From positions 1-64,000 of the forward strand of contig CALVEY010000005.1 in NCBI GenBank assembly GCA_944326705.1: 64,000 bases of DNA, in the 5' to 3' direction. This stretch comes from an uncultured Mucispirillum sp. (GTDB lineage Bacteria; Chrysiogenota; Deferribacteres; Deferribacterales; Mucispirillaceae). Below, piece by piece: positions 47,194 to 56,244 of this stretch. Position numbers and translations under genes: made by a program. The number at the start of each line of letters is the position of its first letter. Positions within the stretch are counted from its first letter, which is position 1. The notes beneath the pieces are model-generated. The model worked only from the letters and a program-made list of their open reading frames with translations, was not told the origin of the DNA and ran no database searches.

Positions 47194-47224
47194 AAAAAAA
47201 ATTCCGCCAAATAATATGGCGGAA
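47194..47224 (-). terminator. Intrinsic terminator after the DsbC-like lipoprotein gene
   Basis: Minus-strand stem TTCCGCCA/TGGCGGAA with a seven-base loop, followed by a run of T. It is 23 bases past the stop codon. Confidence 0.92.
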
Positions 47225-47246
47225 CTAATGATTATAATATGGTTTA

Positions 47247-48176
47247 TTATTTAATATTATTTAAAGCTTTTAAGATTAAACCTTCATTATATCCAGAAAT
47301 AGCTTTACCATTAATATAAAATGCTGGTGTAGCATCAATATTTAATTTCTCAGCTAATTTTTTTGTTCCTTCAATTTTTGCTTTAATCTCATCAGAATTA
47401 ACTAATTCTTTAAATTTATCAGGGTTATCTGTTTTAGCTGCAAAATCACTAATAATTTGATTATTTACATCATTAACTATTTTAGTCACTGTTTCTTGAT
47501 TCATTTGAACGCCTGATTTTTGTAATTCTGCAAGTTTTGCTTCTATGATTTTTATATAATCAGATTCAAACAGGTCATTTTTAAAATTAAATCCCATTTG
47601 CATACCAGCTTCAAATACTTGTGCCATAATTGGGGCATTTGGGTGCATATCTAATGGTAAATGAACCATATATAACGCATAGTCTGATTTACCTTTTAAT
47701 TCACTTTTAAATAAGCTGTTTGCTTTTTTACAGTATGGGCATTGAAAATCAGTAATTTCAACAATAACATTTTTAGAGTTTTTGTTACCACCTGCAAGTG
47801 TCAGGTTAGTTGTATCTATTGTTTCCACTTTAGCAAATTCAAACTCTAATTCATCTTTTAAAGATGATAACGTGTTAGAGTCAATTATATCTTTTGCAAA
47901 ATACTGTCCGTTTGTAATAACTCTTTCAGTATTAACAAGGTTATCTTTATTATATATTTTTATTTCTGCAAATGAAAAACCAGGAAGTGTATCTTTAAGA
48001 TTTTTAAGTTCACTAACTTGAACTTTTATATCCTGACCAGTTTTAGCAAAAGCAGCCTGTAAATTTTTTTCTAATATTTTTAAATCAGCATTTGATGCCT
48101 GGTTAATATTTGCTTTAGAAGTGCAGCCTGCAGCTAATGCAGCAAGTAAAACAACCAGTATAATTAAACGTTTCAT
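47247..48176 (-). CDS. Thioredoxin-fold disulfide isomerase-like lipoprotein
   Basis: 309 aa from MKRLIILVVLL, which has AAGGAG seven bases upstream. The lipobox is ALAAGC (Cys18 of this start), so it is anchored to the membrane facing the periplasm. The first part (about 30-120) resembles the DsbC/DsbG N-terminal domain (ITNGQYFAKDIID). The thioredoxin domain has active site FQCPYCKKA and the cis-proline loop DATPAFYING, with a large helical insertion as in DsbA. A role in disulfide formation or repair is likely; oxidase or isomerase is open. Confidence 0.85.
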   Translation of the reverse strand: MKRLIILVVLLAALAAGCTSKANINQASNADLKILEKNLQAAFAKTGQDIKVQVSELKNLKDTLPGFSFAEIKIYNKDNLVNTERVITNGQYFAKDIIDSNTLSSLKDELEFEFAKVETIDTTNLTLAGGNKNSKNVIVEITDFQCPYCKKANSLFKSELKGKSDYALYMVHLPLDMHPNAPIMAQVFEAGMQMGFNFKNDLFESDYIKIIEAKLAELQKSGVQMNQETVTKIVNDVNNQIISDFAAKTDNPDKFKELVNSDEIKAKIEGTKKLAEKLNIDATPAFYINGKAISGYNEGLILKALNNIK

Positions 48177-48199
48177 ATTCAGCTCCTTAAATATAAATA

Positions 48200-48235
48200 G
48201 TGTCAATATTTAACACACTTAAATATATTATTCAA
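48200..48235 (-). promoter_or_regulatory. Promoter of the DsbC-like gene with overlapping palindrome
   Basis: Minus strand TTGAAT (48235-48230) and TAAATA (48212-48207) have a 17-base spacer. An imperfect palindrome, GTGTTAAATATTGACAC on the minus strand, covers the -10. A repressor site is possible. Confidence 0.4.
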
Positions 48236-48271
48236 ATATTCTAATATATTCTATACATATTTTATACAAAT

Positions 48272-48727
48272 TTATTTAATAATGCTGTAGCATGAAGTAA
48301 TTTCAGTGCCACCATCTACTTCCCTAAGCTGGAAATAATATTTTTCATTATCAACTATCATTTCTATATTAGCTTTTTTACCTTCTTTAATATGTATTTT
48401 TTTCGGTAAAATTTCATAGAACATTGATACTGTAGAGTTATTTACATATTCCTTATTTACAAAATACTTTTCATTAGAATCCGGCAGGTATCTTTTCCAA
48501 TATTCTGCATATTTATGGTTTGGCACAAAATAAGCACCAAATTCTTCATAAGCTTTACCTATTCTTTTATCTTTAAAAAAATATTTAAAATATTCTTTAC
48601 ATTCAGCTGAATTTACAGACTTTTCCATAATTACAAAATCACAATTTGGGCATGCTTTTTCATATACTTCAGCATATGCAGAAATATTTAATACTAATAG
48701 TGAAATTATTATAACAAAAATTTTCAT
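48272..48727 (-). CDS. Exported protein of unknown function
   Basis: 151 aa from MKIFVIIISLLVL; the signal peptide ends near ISAYAE. Starts eight or four codons earlier are possible but would lengthen the signal region. The mature part begins with a Cys pair (EKACPNCDF), has one further Cys (AECKEYF), and is rich in Tyr and Lys. No family is recognised. It lies between the DsbC-like gene and the tRNAs, which fits a periplasmic thiol-containing substrate or partner, but this is only position. Confidence 0.7.
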   Translation of the reverse strand: MKIFVIIISLLVLNISAYAEVYEKACPNCDFVIMEKSVNSAECKEYFKYFFKDKRIGKAYEEFGAYFVPNHKYAEYWKRYLPDSNEKYFVNKEYVNNSTVSMFYEILPKKIHIKEGKKANIEMIVDNEKYYFQLREVDGGTEITSCYSIIK

Positions 48728-48797
48728 ATATAACCCCATAAATTTTTGCATAGTTTATTATAAAAAGAGAAAAAAGAAAAGAGAAAAATAAAAGAAA

Positions 48798-48868
48798 AGG
48801 CGACGTCCGGATTTGAACCGGAGTACAAGGCTTTGCAGGCCTCTGCCTAACCACTCGGCCACGTCGCC
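48798..48868 (-). tRNA. tRNA-Cys (GCA)
   Basis: Cloverleaf on the minus strand: acceptor GGCGACG paired with CGTCGCC, anticodon GCA in CTGCAAA, T-loop GGTTCAAATCC, and U at the discriminator position as in all tRNA-Cys. CCA is not encoded. Confidence 0.96.
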
Positions 48869-48878
48869 ATATAAAAAA

Positions 48879-48951
48879 AGCGGGTGACGAGACTCGAACT
48901 CGCGACCTCAACCTTGGCAAGGTCACGCTCTACCAACTGAGCTACACCCGC
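48879..48951 (-). tRNA. tRNA-Gly (GCC)
   Basis: Cloverleaf on the minus strand: acceptor GCGGGTG/CACCCGC, D-arm TAGCTCAGTTGGTAGAGC, anticodon GCC in CTTGCCAAG, T-loop AGTTCGAGTCT, discriminator U. CCA is not encoded. It precedes tRNA-Cys by ten bases in one transcript. Confidence 0.97.
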
Positions 48952-48962
48952 GTGGGAATTAT

Positions 48963-48991
48963 TATATATAATATTTCCTATATAATGTCAA
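48963..48991 (-). promoter_or_regulatory. Promoter of the tRNA-Gly/tRNA-Cys unit
   Basis: Minus strand TTGACA and TATATA with a 17-base spacer, ending 12 bases before tRNA-Gly. The exported-protein gene beyond the tRNAs may share it. Confidence 0.65.
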
Positions 48992-49043
48992 TAAAAAATT
49001 TTATATTTTTTTATTTTTTTATTTTCTTTTTATTATTAATAAG

Positions 49044-49397
49044 TTAGTTATCTAATATTAATGGTTTTTCTTGATTACCCTGCAGTTGTAATGAAACACC
49101 ATTATCTGTCATAATCATAGAAAGCATATCTTCCAGCACAACTTTTTCCCCACCTGTTTCAATTAATGTACTTAAAGCATTATCTGGTATCTGCATTATT
49201 TTAGTGCATGGTTTTGGCACTCCTGCTATATTGTGTGTGCAGCCAGAAATAGATGCATTTATTAAATCACTTTTTGTAATGGCAGGATTTCCATTAATAA
49301 TTAAATCACTGCCTTTATCAGATTTTAGCTGAACTATACCATTGTGAGCACATATAACTTTATCATTTTCTAATAATGGTTTCATACAACATCTCAT
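49044..49397 (-). CDS. Small PAAR-like protein
   Basis: 117 aa (113 if the second Met is used). It has VICAHNGIVQL, INGNPAITKSD, ISGCTHNIAGVPKPCT and a short beta-rich C-terminus. This order of Cys-His-Gly, then ISGC and KPCT, resembles small PAAR-like proteins seen near type VI secretion or phage-tail-like systems. No such system is in the window. Similarity is from memory of the pattern, so the family call is tentative. The ribosome site is weak. Confidence 0.5.
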   Translation of the reverse strand: MRCCMKPLLENDKVICAHNGIVQLKSDKGSDLIINGNPAITKSDLINASISGCTHNIAGVPKPCTKIMQIPDNALSTLIETGGEKVVLEDMLSMIMTDNGVSLQLQGNQEKPLILDN

Positions 49398-49532
49398 GTT
49401 TAATGCAAAACAATAATATGTTTATTTTCATATTATATTATATCTATTTTCAATAATAATTTCATAATTTAGCAATAAATATATTTAACTAATTAAATTA
49501 TATTAATTAAGATTAGCAGATATGATATATTT

Positions 49533-49568
49533 GATATAGATATAGATATAGATAGAGAGAGAAAGAGA
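49533..49568. repeat. Short tandem repeat of GATATA then GA
   Basis: In the 259-base gap before the DUF302 gene, about four imperfect GATATA units run into GAGAGA. It lies outside genes and no function is evident. Confidence 0.6.
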
Positions 49569-49598
49569 ATTATTTTAATATTTTTATAAATTTTACAT

Positions 49599-49629
49599 AA
49601 AAAACCCTGTGTATAAAATACACAGGGCA
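49599..49629 (-). terminator. Intrinsic terminator after the DUF302 gene
   Basis: Perfect 10-bp stem CCCTGTGTAT/ATACACAGGG with a three-base loop, followed on the minus strand by six T. Confidence 0.93.
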
Positions 49630-49656
49630 AAAAAAGTGGGTAGGTATATTATAAAA

Positions 49657-50112
49657 TTATTTAAGGATATTTTTTGCCATTCCGTCTAACATACCTTGAG
49701 TGCCTTTAATAAATTGATGTTTATCAGCACCTTTATAGTTTTTAGCTATGTCAGTTGGGTTTACATAAGAAAAATATACTTTGCCTTTATCTTCAAAAAT
49801 GTATATTTTTAAAGGTAAATCAATACCAGCCTGTGGATAATCTTTCATAAAAGTAGCGCCAAAAGCAGGGTTGCCAAAAATAAGTAATGTGCCTTGGCCC
49901 ATTTCAGCATTTAATTTTTTTGCATTTTCGCCATGGTTAATAACTGCAAATAATGTTGCTTTTTTATTTGCTTTAATAGCATTAATTGTTTTTTCTACTG
50001 TTGTTTTGTAATCATATTTACTTTCTATTGCAGTAGTATGACCTGCAGCAAAAGAAACAGCTGCAAAACCTAATACAAATACAGCTACAGTTAAAAACTT
50101 AAACTTTTTCAT
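49657..50112 (-). CDS. Exported DUF302 domain protein
   Basis: 151 aa. Signal peptide 1-23 (cut near VSFAAGH), then a single DUF302 domain with ATLFAVINHGENAKKL, LLIFGNPAFGATFM and the PLKIYIFED segment. DUF302 proteins are small, often periplasmic, without an agreed function. AAGGAG precedes the ATG. It is a single-gene unit with its own terminator. Confidence 0.88.
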   Translation of the reverse strand: MKKFKFLTVAVFVLGFAAVSFAAGHTTAIESKYDYKTTVEKTINAIKANKKATLFAVINHGENAKKLNAEMGQGTLLIFGNPAFGATFMKDYPQAGIDLPLKIYIFEDKGKVYFSYVNPTDIAKNYKGADKHQFIKGTQGMLDGMAKNILK

Positions 50113-50234
50113 ACTATTTTACTCCTTTTTATATTTTTATAAAAATTAGCACACAGTAATGAATATGTCAACAATCTTAACCAAAAAAACATAATTTCTA
50201 CATAATTAGTTTTGATTACTATTATTAATAAAGA

Positions 50235-51128
50235 TTAATTAATAACAATACTTAATTTTAGTGGATGGTCTGAACTTTCACATCTTTCTGCTGCTGCAAG
50301 CAGATTGCCTTTATTATCCATAATAAAAAAATTACTGCCCTCATGCTCTATTGGAAAAGATAAAAAAGAATCTCTCTCTGGAGAAACACCATTTTTTATA
50401 CGTTTAATAAAACTGTCTTTAACAACAGCCCTGCCCCAGTCTAATACATCGTAAACAGGAATAACAGCCTGCGACAGCTTATTTTCTTCAGAAAGTTTTT
50501 CAAGCTGAGATATTTTATAAGATTTGTTAGACTTAAATACACCATTAGCTGAACGAATAAGACCACTCATTAATGCACCAGTTTCTAAACGCTCGCCAAG
50601 AGTATTTATAATACTTCTTATATATGTTCCTTTCCCGCATGATACTTTAATAATACCTAATGGATACTCATAATGTAAAAGGTCAATAGAATATATTTCC
50701 ATTTCTTTTTCACCAGCATCTTCTATCTCACCTTTTCGTGCAAGTTTATAAGCTCTTACACCATTTATTTTTTTGGCAGAATATGCTGGCACTTTTAATG
50801 AAATCTTACCTGTTAAAGAATGAAGAACATTTTTTAAATCTTTCTCGCTGACAATTTTATCGGATACTTTTTCTATTTCTGATGTATTATCATAACTATG
50901 GCTTCTTTCACCAAGTTTAAGTTCTGCAATATATTCTTTATCTACACTTGATAAATAATCTGCAAATCTTGTTGCATAACCTACTAAAACAGGAAGAACA
51001 CCTTCTGCCATAGGGTCAAGTGTACCAAGGTGGCCGCATTTTGATACATTAAAAAGGCGGCGTATTTTTGCTACAACATCAAAAGATGTCATACCTGCTT
51101 CTTTATATACATTTACAATACCATTCAT
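50235..51128 (-). CDS. truB: tRNA pseudouridine-55 synthase
   Basis: 297 aa. The catalytic Asp is in GHLGTLDPMAEGVLP, and KGTYIRSI is the second signature. It forms pseudouridine 55 in the T-loop of tRNAs. It overlaps rbfA by one base and ends the rimP-nusA-infB operon. Confidence 0.95.
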   Translation of the reverse strand: MNGIVNVYKEAGMTSFDVVAKIRRLFNVSKCGHLGTLDPMAEGVLPVLVGYATRFADYLSSVDKEYIAELKLGERSHSYDNTSEIEKVSDKIVSEKDLKNVLHSLTGKISLKVPAYSAKKINGVRAYKLARKGEIEDAGEKEMEIYSIDLLHYEYPLGIIKVSCGKGTYIRSIINTLGERLETGALMSGLIRSANGVFKSNKSYKISQLEKLSEENKLSQAVIPVYDVLDWGRAVVKDSFIKRIKNGVSPERDSFLSFPIEHEGSNFFIMDNKGNLLAAAERCESSDHPLKLSIVIN

Positions 51129-51478
51129 TAATGGTTTTCCTTTTCTATTAAACTAAGCAGGTTATCTATTCTATCTGCTTCCTGTCTTGAATCATCAATA
51201 ACAAACTCTAACTTTGGCACTTTTTTCATGCGAACAGATTTTAATATTTCTTTACGAATAAAACCTGCAGAACGCTCTAAACCTGCCTGTATACCTTTTA
51301 CAGCATCATTATTATATGTAGTCCAGTATATTCTAGCTAAATCTAAATCTACACTTACTTTAACGGCAGTAATAACAACATCTTTTACCTTAGGGTCATG
51401 AACACTGTCCCTTATTACATTTGATACTTCCTGCCTGATAAGCTCAGCTACTCGTTTTGTTCTTAATGTTTCCTGCAT
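51128..51478 (-). CDS. rbfA: Ribosome-binding factor A
   Basis: 116 aa, a KH-type protein for late 16S rRNA maturation. It has RTKRVAELIRQEVSNVIRD at the start and ISVxVDLDLARIYW-like central strands. It lies one base after infB. Confidence 0.95.
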   Translation of the reverse strand: MQETLRTKRVAELIRQEVSNVIRDSVHDPKVKDVVITAVKVSVDLDLARIYWTTYNNDAVKGIQAGLERSAGFIRKEILKSVRMKKVPKLEFVIDDSRQEADRIDNLLSLIEKENH

Positions 51479-51479
51479 A

Positions 51480-54419
51480 CTATTTCTCGTTTTCGTCTTT
51501 TGCTACATCTTCAAGTGTTCTTTTTTCTTCAACTACTTCATATACTTCTAAAACATCATTTTCTTTAATGTCTTGATATTTTTCAATAGTTAAGCCGCAC
51601 TCATAGCCTGCCACAACTTCTTTTACATCATCAGTAAAGCGTTTTAATGAGCTTAATTTGCCATCAAAAATTACAATAGAATCTCTAATAACTCTAACAT
51701 TTGAGTTTCTAGTAACTTTACCATCAGTAACAAAGCAGCCAGCAATTTTACCAACTTTTGGTGCAGAGAAAATTTGTCTTATTTCTATATGACCTATAAT
51801 ATTTTCTTTCATTTCTGGAGAAAGCAGACCTTCAAGAGCAAGTTTTACATCATCTATTGCTTTATAGATTACAGAATAAAGCTCAATATCTATTTTTTCT
51901 CTTTCTGCAGCCTGTTTTGCTTTTGCATCAGGGCGCACATTAAAGCCTATGATAATAGCACTTGATGCAACTGCAAGAGATACATCTGATTCATTAATTG
52001 CACCTATACCATCATGAATAATGCTTACTTTAACTTCTTTATTAGAAAGTTTTAAAAGAGATGAAGATAATGCTTCTAATGAGCCTTGAGCATCTGCTTT
52101 TAATACAATATTTAATTCTTTTAACTCGCCGTCTTTCATTTTATTAAAGAAATCTGCAAGAGAAAGTTTACCTCTATCAGCCATTTGCTGTTCTTTTGCA
52201 AGTTTTGCTCTTAATTCTGTAACTTGTTTTGCTGTTTTTTCATCAGTTACTATAAATTTTTCACCAGCTTCTGGAAGCTCGCTAAAACCCATTACTTCAG
52301 CAGGAATAGAAAGACCTGCTTCTTTTATAGATGAGCCTTTATAGTTAAACATAGCCCTTACTTTACCAAACTGAGAGCCTGAAATAAATGTATCGCCTTT
52401 TCTTAAAGTACCATTTTTAACAAGCACTGTTGCTACAGGTCCTTTTTGTTTATCAAGACGGCTTTCAATAACAACACCTTCTGCTGGTCTGTTTGGATTG
52501 CCTTTTAAATCAAGCATTTCTGCTTCAAGTAATACTCTATCTAATAAATCATCAATATGCAGGCGTTTTTTTGCAGAAATTTCCTGGAATTGATAATCTC
52601 CACCCCATTCTTCTGGGATAATGCCGTATTCTGCAAGCTGTTGTTTAACTCTGTCTGGATTTGCTCCATCTTTATCTATCTTATTAATTGCAACAACTAT
52701 ACGAACACCAGCTGCTTTTGCATGGTCAATAGCTTCTTTTGTCTGAGGTTTAACACCATCATCTGCTGCAACAACTAAAATAACTATATCAGTTAATAAT
52801 GCACCGCGGGCACGAAGTGTTGTAAATGCTTCATGACCTGGAGTATCTAAAAATGTAACAGTTCCGTTACTGCATTCTACTTCGTATGCACCAATATGCT
52901 GAGTAATACCACCAGCTTCACCAGCAACCACACTTGTTGAGCGGATAGCATCTAAAAGAGATGTTTTACCATGGTCAACGTGTCCCATAACTGTAACTAT
53001 TGGCGGACGTTTTTCTAAATCTTCTTCTTTATCTTCATAAACTGGCAGTAAATCATCTTCTGTAATAGTTTTAACTGTTACATCTACACCATATTCAATA
53101 CCTAAAAGCTGAGCACTTTCAGCATCTATTGACTGGTTAACACTTGCCATTATGCCCATAGAGAATAATTTTTTAATAAGTTCAGTAGTTTTTACACCTA
53201 TTAAGCTGCCAAATTCAGATATAACAATATGCTCCCCTATTTCTACTTTTTCAGGGCGGACAAATGCTTTTACCTGAGATTTATCTTGTTTTTTATTCAC
53301 TTTTTTATTTAATTTATTTTTATTATAGTTGTTATTTTTTGGCTGTCTGTCTGGGTCAACATCTAATAAATCAGAAATATCAATATTAGGTGAAATAGTT
53401 GGTGTATTTTCTACTTCACTTTCAATATTAAGTTCATCCATACCTTCATTAATAGTTTTCATCCAGCTTTTAGAGCGTTTACCATCTTTTTTACTTTTTG
53501 GTTTTTTATTTTCTTTATCTTTATCTTTATTTTCGTCTTCTTTCTTTTTAACAATACGCTTTCTATCTTCATCACCAGTCATAAATACATTTTCATTATT
53601 CATTCTCTGCTGACTGCCAGCCTGCTGATTTTTACCGCCTTTATTATCGCGGAATCTATCATTTGAGCCTTCTTTATCTCTGTCCTGAAAACGTTTATCA
53701 CCTTTATCTTTGTTAAAAGGTTTATCAGATTTCTCATTTCTATCTTTAGAGAAATTCTTATTTTTATCATTTGGTTTATTTTTATCTTTATTAAATGGTT
53801 TATTATCTTTACGGTCGTCTTTTTTCTGTTCTTTTGGACGGTCCTGATTTTTATTTTGAGAATTTTGTTGGCTTTGAGCATTTTGGTTGTGGCTTGGTTT
53901 TTGAACATTTTTAGCTGCTTCATTATTATTAGCTGCAGCAGCAGTAGGTTTTACATCGGCAGAAGCAGTAGTATGCATTTCTTTTGCTTCCTGTTTTACA
54001 GCAGTTTCTTTCGCACTCTGCTCACTGTTTTGCTGTTGAGCTGCTTTTTCTTTATTATACTGAATTCTGTCTTCATCTACTTTTTTAATTTGCTGTTCAA
54101 CTAATTTTTTACGTTTTTTAAGCTCTTCTTTGCTTAATTTAATATTAGGACCTTCCTGCTGACTGCCAGTGTTTTTATTATTTACAACTACTTCTTTAAT
54201 CTTAACACCTTTTTTATGGCGTTCTAATGCTTTTTGGAGCATTTCCTGCCTTCTGTCAAGCTGTCCTCTTTTGTCAAGCCCTGCTGCTGTTACATCTTCA
54301 TCTTTAACAGTATCATTACCATTAGATACATGCACACCTGAAGCCTGTAATACTTTTAATGCTTCTTCAACGCTGATACCTGCATTTTTTGCCACTTCGC
54401 TAACTTTTTTTAATGCCAT
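51480..54419 (-). CDS. infB: Translation initiation factor IF-2
   Basis: 979 aa. The N-terminal IF2_N motif (about 1-50) is followed by a very long, charged, low-complexity region rich in K, N, D and Q (about 75-390). The GTPase domain starts near 478 with GHVDHGKTSLLD, then DTPGHEAF and NKIDK; domains II-IV follow normally. IF-2 brings initiator tRNA to the ribosome. The start overlaps the rnpM end by 20 bases. Confidence 0.97.
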   Translation of the reverse strand: MALKKVSEVAKNAGISVEEALKVLQASGVHVSNGNDTVKDEDVTAAGLDKRGQLDRRQEMLQKALERHKKGVKIKEVVVNNKNTGSQQEGPNIKLSKEELKKRKKLVEQQIKKVDEDRIQYNKEKAAQQQNSEQSAKETAVKQEAKEMHTTASADVKPTAAAANNNEAAKNVQKPSHNQNAQSQQNSQNKNQDRPKEQKKDDRKDNKPFNKDKNKPNDKNKNFSKDRNEKSDKPFNKDKGDKRFQDRDKEGSNDRFRDNKGGKNQQAGSQQRMNNENVFMTGDEDRKRIVKKKEDENKDKDKENKKPKSKKDGKRSKSWMKTINEGMDELNIESEVENTPTISPNIDISDLLDVDPDRQPKNNNYNKNKLNKKVNKKQDKSQVKAFVRPEKVEIGEHIVISEFGSLIGVKTTELIKKLFSMGIMASVNQSIDAESAQLLGIEYGVDVTVKTITEDDLLPVYEDKEEDLEKRPPIVTVMGHVDHGKTSLLDAIRSTSVVAGEAGGITQHIGAYEVECSNGTVTFLDTPGHEAFTTLRARGALLTDIVILVVAADDGVKPQTKEAIDHAKAAGVRIVVAINKIDKDGANPDRVKQQLAEYGIIPEEWGGDYQFQEISAKKRLHIDDLLDRVLLEAEMLDLKGNPNRPAEGVVIESRLDKQKGPVATVLVKNGTLRKGDTFISGSQFGKVRAMFNYKGSSIKEAGLSIPAEVMGFSELPEAGEKFIVTDEKTAKQVTELRAKLAKEQQMADRGKLSLADFFNKMKDGELKELNIVLKADAQGSLEALSSSLLKLSNKEVKVSIIHDGIGAINESDVSLAVASSAIIIGFNVRPDAKAKQAAEREKIDIELYSVIYKAIDDVKLALEGLLSPEMKENIIGHIEIRQIFSAPKVGKIAGCFVTDGKVTRNSNVRVIRDSIVIFDGKLSSLKRFTDDVKEVVAGYECGLTIEKYQDIKENDVLEVYEVVEEKRTLEDVAKDENEK

Positions 54420-54918
54420 TTAATTCTCCGTAAAATAAACCATCAATGTTTGTAATCAAGTTTTTATATTTTATTAATTTATCTGCTGTATATTTATCAT
54501 AAACAATACAGAATCTTTTACTGCCATTATAAACTGCCTTATCTAATAATATACTATTGCTGCCTGCTGATACATCATATCTGCACAAAATTAACTTATC
54601 AGTATTTATATCAGCATCACAAACACCATATTTATCAAACAACTTATTAATATGATATATAGTATTATTTTTTATACTAACTTTTAGTTTATCATATAAT
54701 AAATTTGTATTTAAACTTTCATCTAAATATCTGTATACAGTTTTCTTTTTAAATACTTTGCTTATACATGTATTTTTTTCACATACATAAAAACTTCTGC
54801 TTTGCATATTCTGCCAAAAATCAAAAATAATTTCCGGCAGAGTAATTCTTAACAGATTTGATTTATGCTGCCTTATTCCACAAAATGCACAAACTCTGTA
54901 TTCTTTTGGCTTAGACAA
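54400..54918 (-). CDS. rnpM: YlxR-type RNA-binding protein (RnpM) with L7Ae-like tail
   Basis: 172 aa. The YlxR domain (1-80) shows RVCAFCGIRQHKSNLLRI and a second Cys-x-CIS pair; the C-terminal half resembles an L7Ae-like fold (often separate as YlxQ). YlxR/RnpM binds RNase P RNA and modulates it in Bacillus. It lies between nusA and infB, the normal position. Confidence 0.82.
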   Translation of the reverse strand: MSKPKEYRVCAFCGIRQHKSNLLRITLPEIIFDFWQNMQSRSFYVCEKNTCISKVFKKKTVYRYLDESLNTNLLYDKLKVSIKNNTIYHINKLFDKYGVCDADINTDKLILCRYDVSAGSNSILLDKAVYNGSKRFCIVYDKYTADKLIKYKNLITNIDGLFYGELNGIKKS

Positions 54919-54928
54919 TTAATAAATC

Positions 54929-56236
54929 CTATTCTTCGTCATCAAGCTCATCAAGTTTTGCAGTTAAATAATCTATTGCAGCATTGATTATACCAACAGC
55001 AGCTTCTTCAGAGATTTCTAAATAAGATACTATTTCATCAACACTTGCACTAGAAAGTTTTTCTATATCGCCTATACCATGTTCCATTAATTTAGAAATC
55101 ATAGCATGATTTAATACTTCTAAGTTTTCTAAATTATAAAGTTCATAGAATGCTTTTAATTCCTGCTCCTGCTCTTCTAAACGGCTTGTTCTAATTTCTG
55201 CATATTCGCTTTCTTTTAATACATCTAAACGCCATTCAGTTAATATAGCTGCAAGGCGTACATTTTGACCTTTTTTACCAATAGCTAAAGAAAGCTGGTC
55301 ATCAGGAACAACTATTTCTATAGTTTTATCATCTTCAATAATATTTGTTAATAAAACATTAGCAGGGCTGATTGCATTACATACATATTTAACAGGGTCT
55401 GGTGACCATTCTACAACATCAATTTTTTCTTTTTTAAGTTCATCAGAAATAGTTGATATTCTAGCACCTTTTACACCAATACATGCACCTACTGGGTCAA
55501 TATTAGAGTTTTTAGAATATACTGCAACTTTTGCTCTATCTCCCGGCTCTCTTGCAGCACCCTTAACTTCAATAATACCTTCAAATACTTCTGGTATTTC
55601 TGCTTCAAATAATTTTTTAAGGAAATTAGGATGTGAACGAGATAAAACTAACTGCGGCCAGCCTTTTACAAGCTTAATATCTAAAAGTAAAGCACGCACA
55701 TAGTCATTTCTATTAAAAAATTCACCTGGTATCATTTCTTTTTTAGGAAGAATAGCTTCAGTTTTACCAATATTAATAATAATATTATCTCTATCTGTTT
55801 TTAAAATAGTTCCGTTAACTATTTCGCCAAGTTTGCTTTGGAAATCATCTAATATAACTTGTTTTTCAGCTTCTTTTAATTTTTCAATAAGTTTTTGTTT
55901 AGCAACAAGAGCTGCCTGCCTGCCTAAAGCATCAAGAGTAGTTGGCACCATTAATATATCACCATACTGTGGGTTTTCTTTAAACTCTTTTGCTTCTTCC
56001 ATAGTTATTTCATACCAGTTGCTTTCTTTTGATTCTGATACTTCTTTTGGTACTAATATATTTATAAGCCCTTTATCTAAATCAACAGTAACTTCTGGCT
56101 CTAAATATTTACCAATACGCTTAACTGTAGCAGCTACAATCGCTTCATGAAGAGCGTCTGCTAATATTTCTCTAGATATACCTTTTTCTCTGCCTAAATC
56201 TTCCACAGTTTTTATGATTTCTTTACTGCTGCTCAT
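54929..56236 (-). CDS. nusA: Transcription factor NusA
   Basis: 435 aa. It has an N-terminal polymerase-binding domain, S1 (about 130-200), two KH domains (IGVKGARISTISDEL and AIGKKGQNVRLAAILTEW) and one short acidic C-terminal domain. It lacks the two full repeats of the 495-aa E. coli protein. It affects pausing, termination and antitermination. It lies eight bases after rimP. Confidence 0.96.
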   Translation of the reverse strand: MSSSKEIIKTVEDLGREKGISREILADALHEAIVAATVKRIGKYLEPEVTVDLDKGLINILVPKEVSESKESNWYEITMEEAKEFKENPQYGDILMVPTTLDALGRQAALVAKQKLIEKLKEAEKQVILDDFQSKLGEIVNGTILKTDRDNIIINIGKTEAILPKKEMIPGEFFNRNDYVRALLLDIKLVKGWPQLVLSRSHPNFLKKLFEAEIPEVFEGIIEVKGAAREPGDRAKVAVYSKNSNIDPVGACIGVKGARISTISDELKKEKIDVVEWSPDPVKYVCNAISPANVLLTNIIEDDKTIEIVVPDDQLSLAIGKKGQNVRLAAILTEWRLDVLKESEYAEIRTSRLEEQEQELKAFYELYNLENLEVLNHAMISKLMEHGIGDIEKLSSASVDEIVSYLEISEEAAVGIINAAIDYLTAKLDELDDEE

Positions 56237-56244
56237 TATTCCTC

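Noticed and set aside
48669-48926. 85-codon frame across the tRNA-Cys gene
   Set aside because: It consists mainly of tRNA sequence and the signal region of the exported-protein gene in another frame.
49533-49568. GATATA tandem repeat as a phase-variable element
   Set aside because: It lies outside coding sequence, is imperfect, and is not placed in a recognisable promoter.
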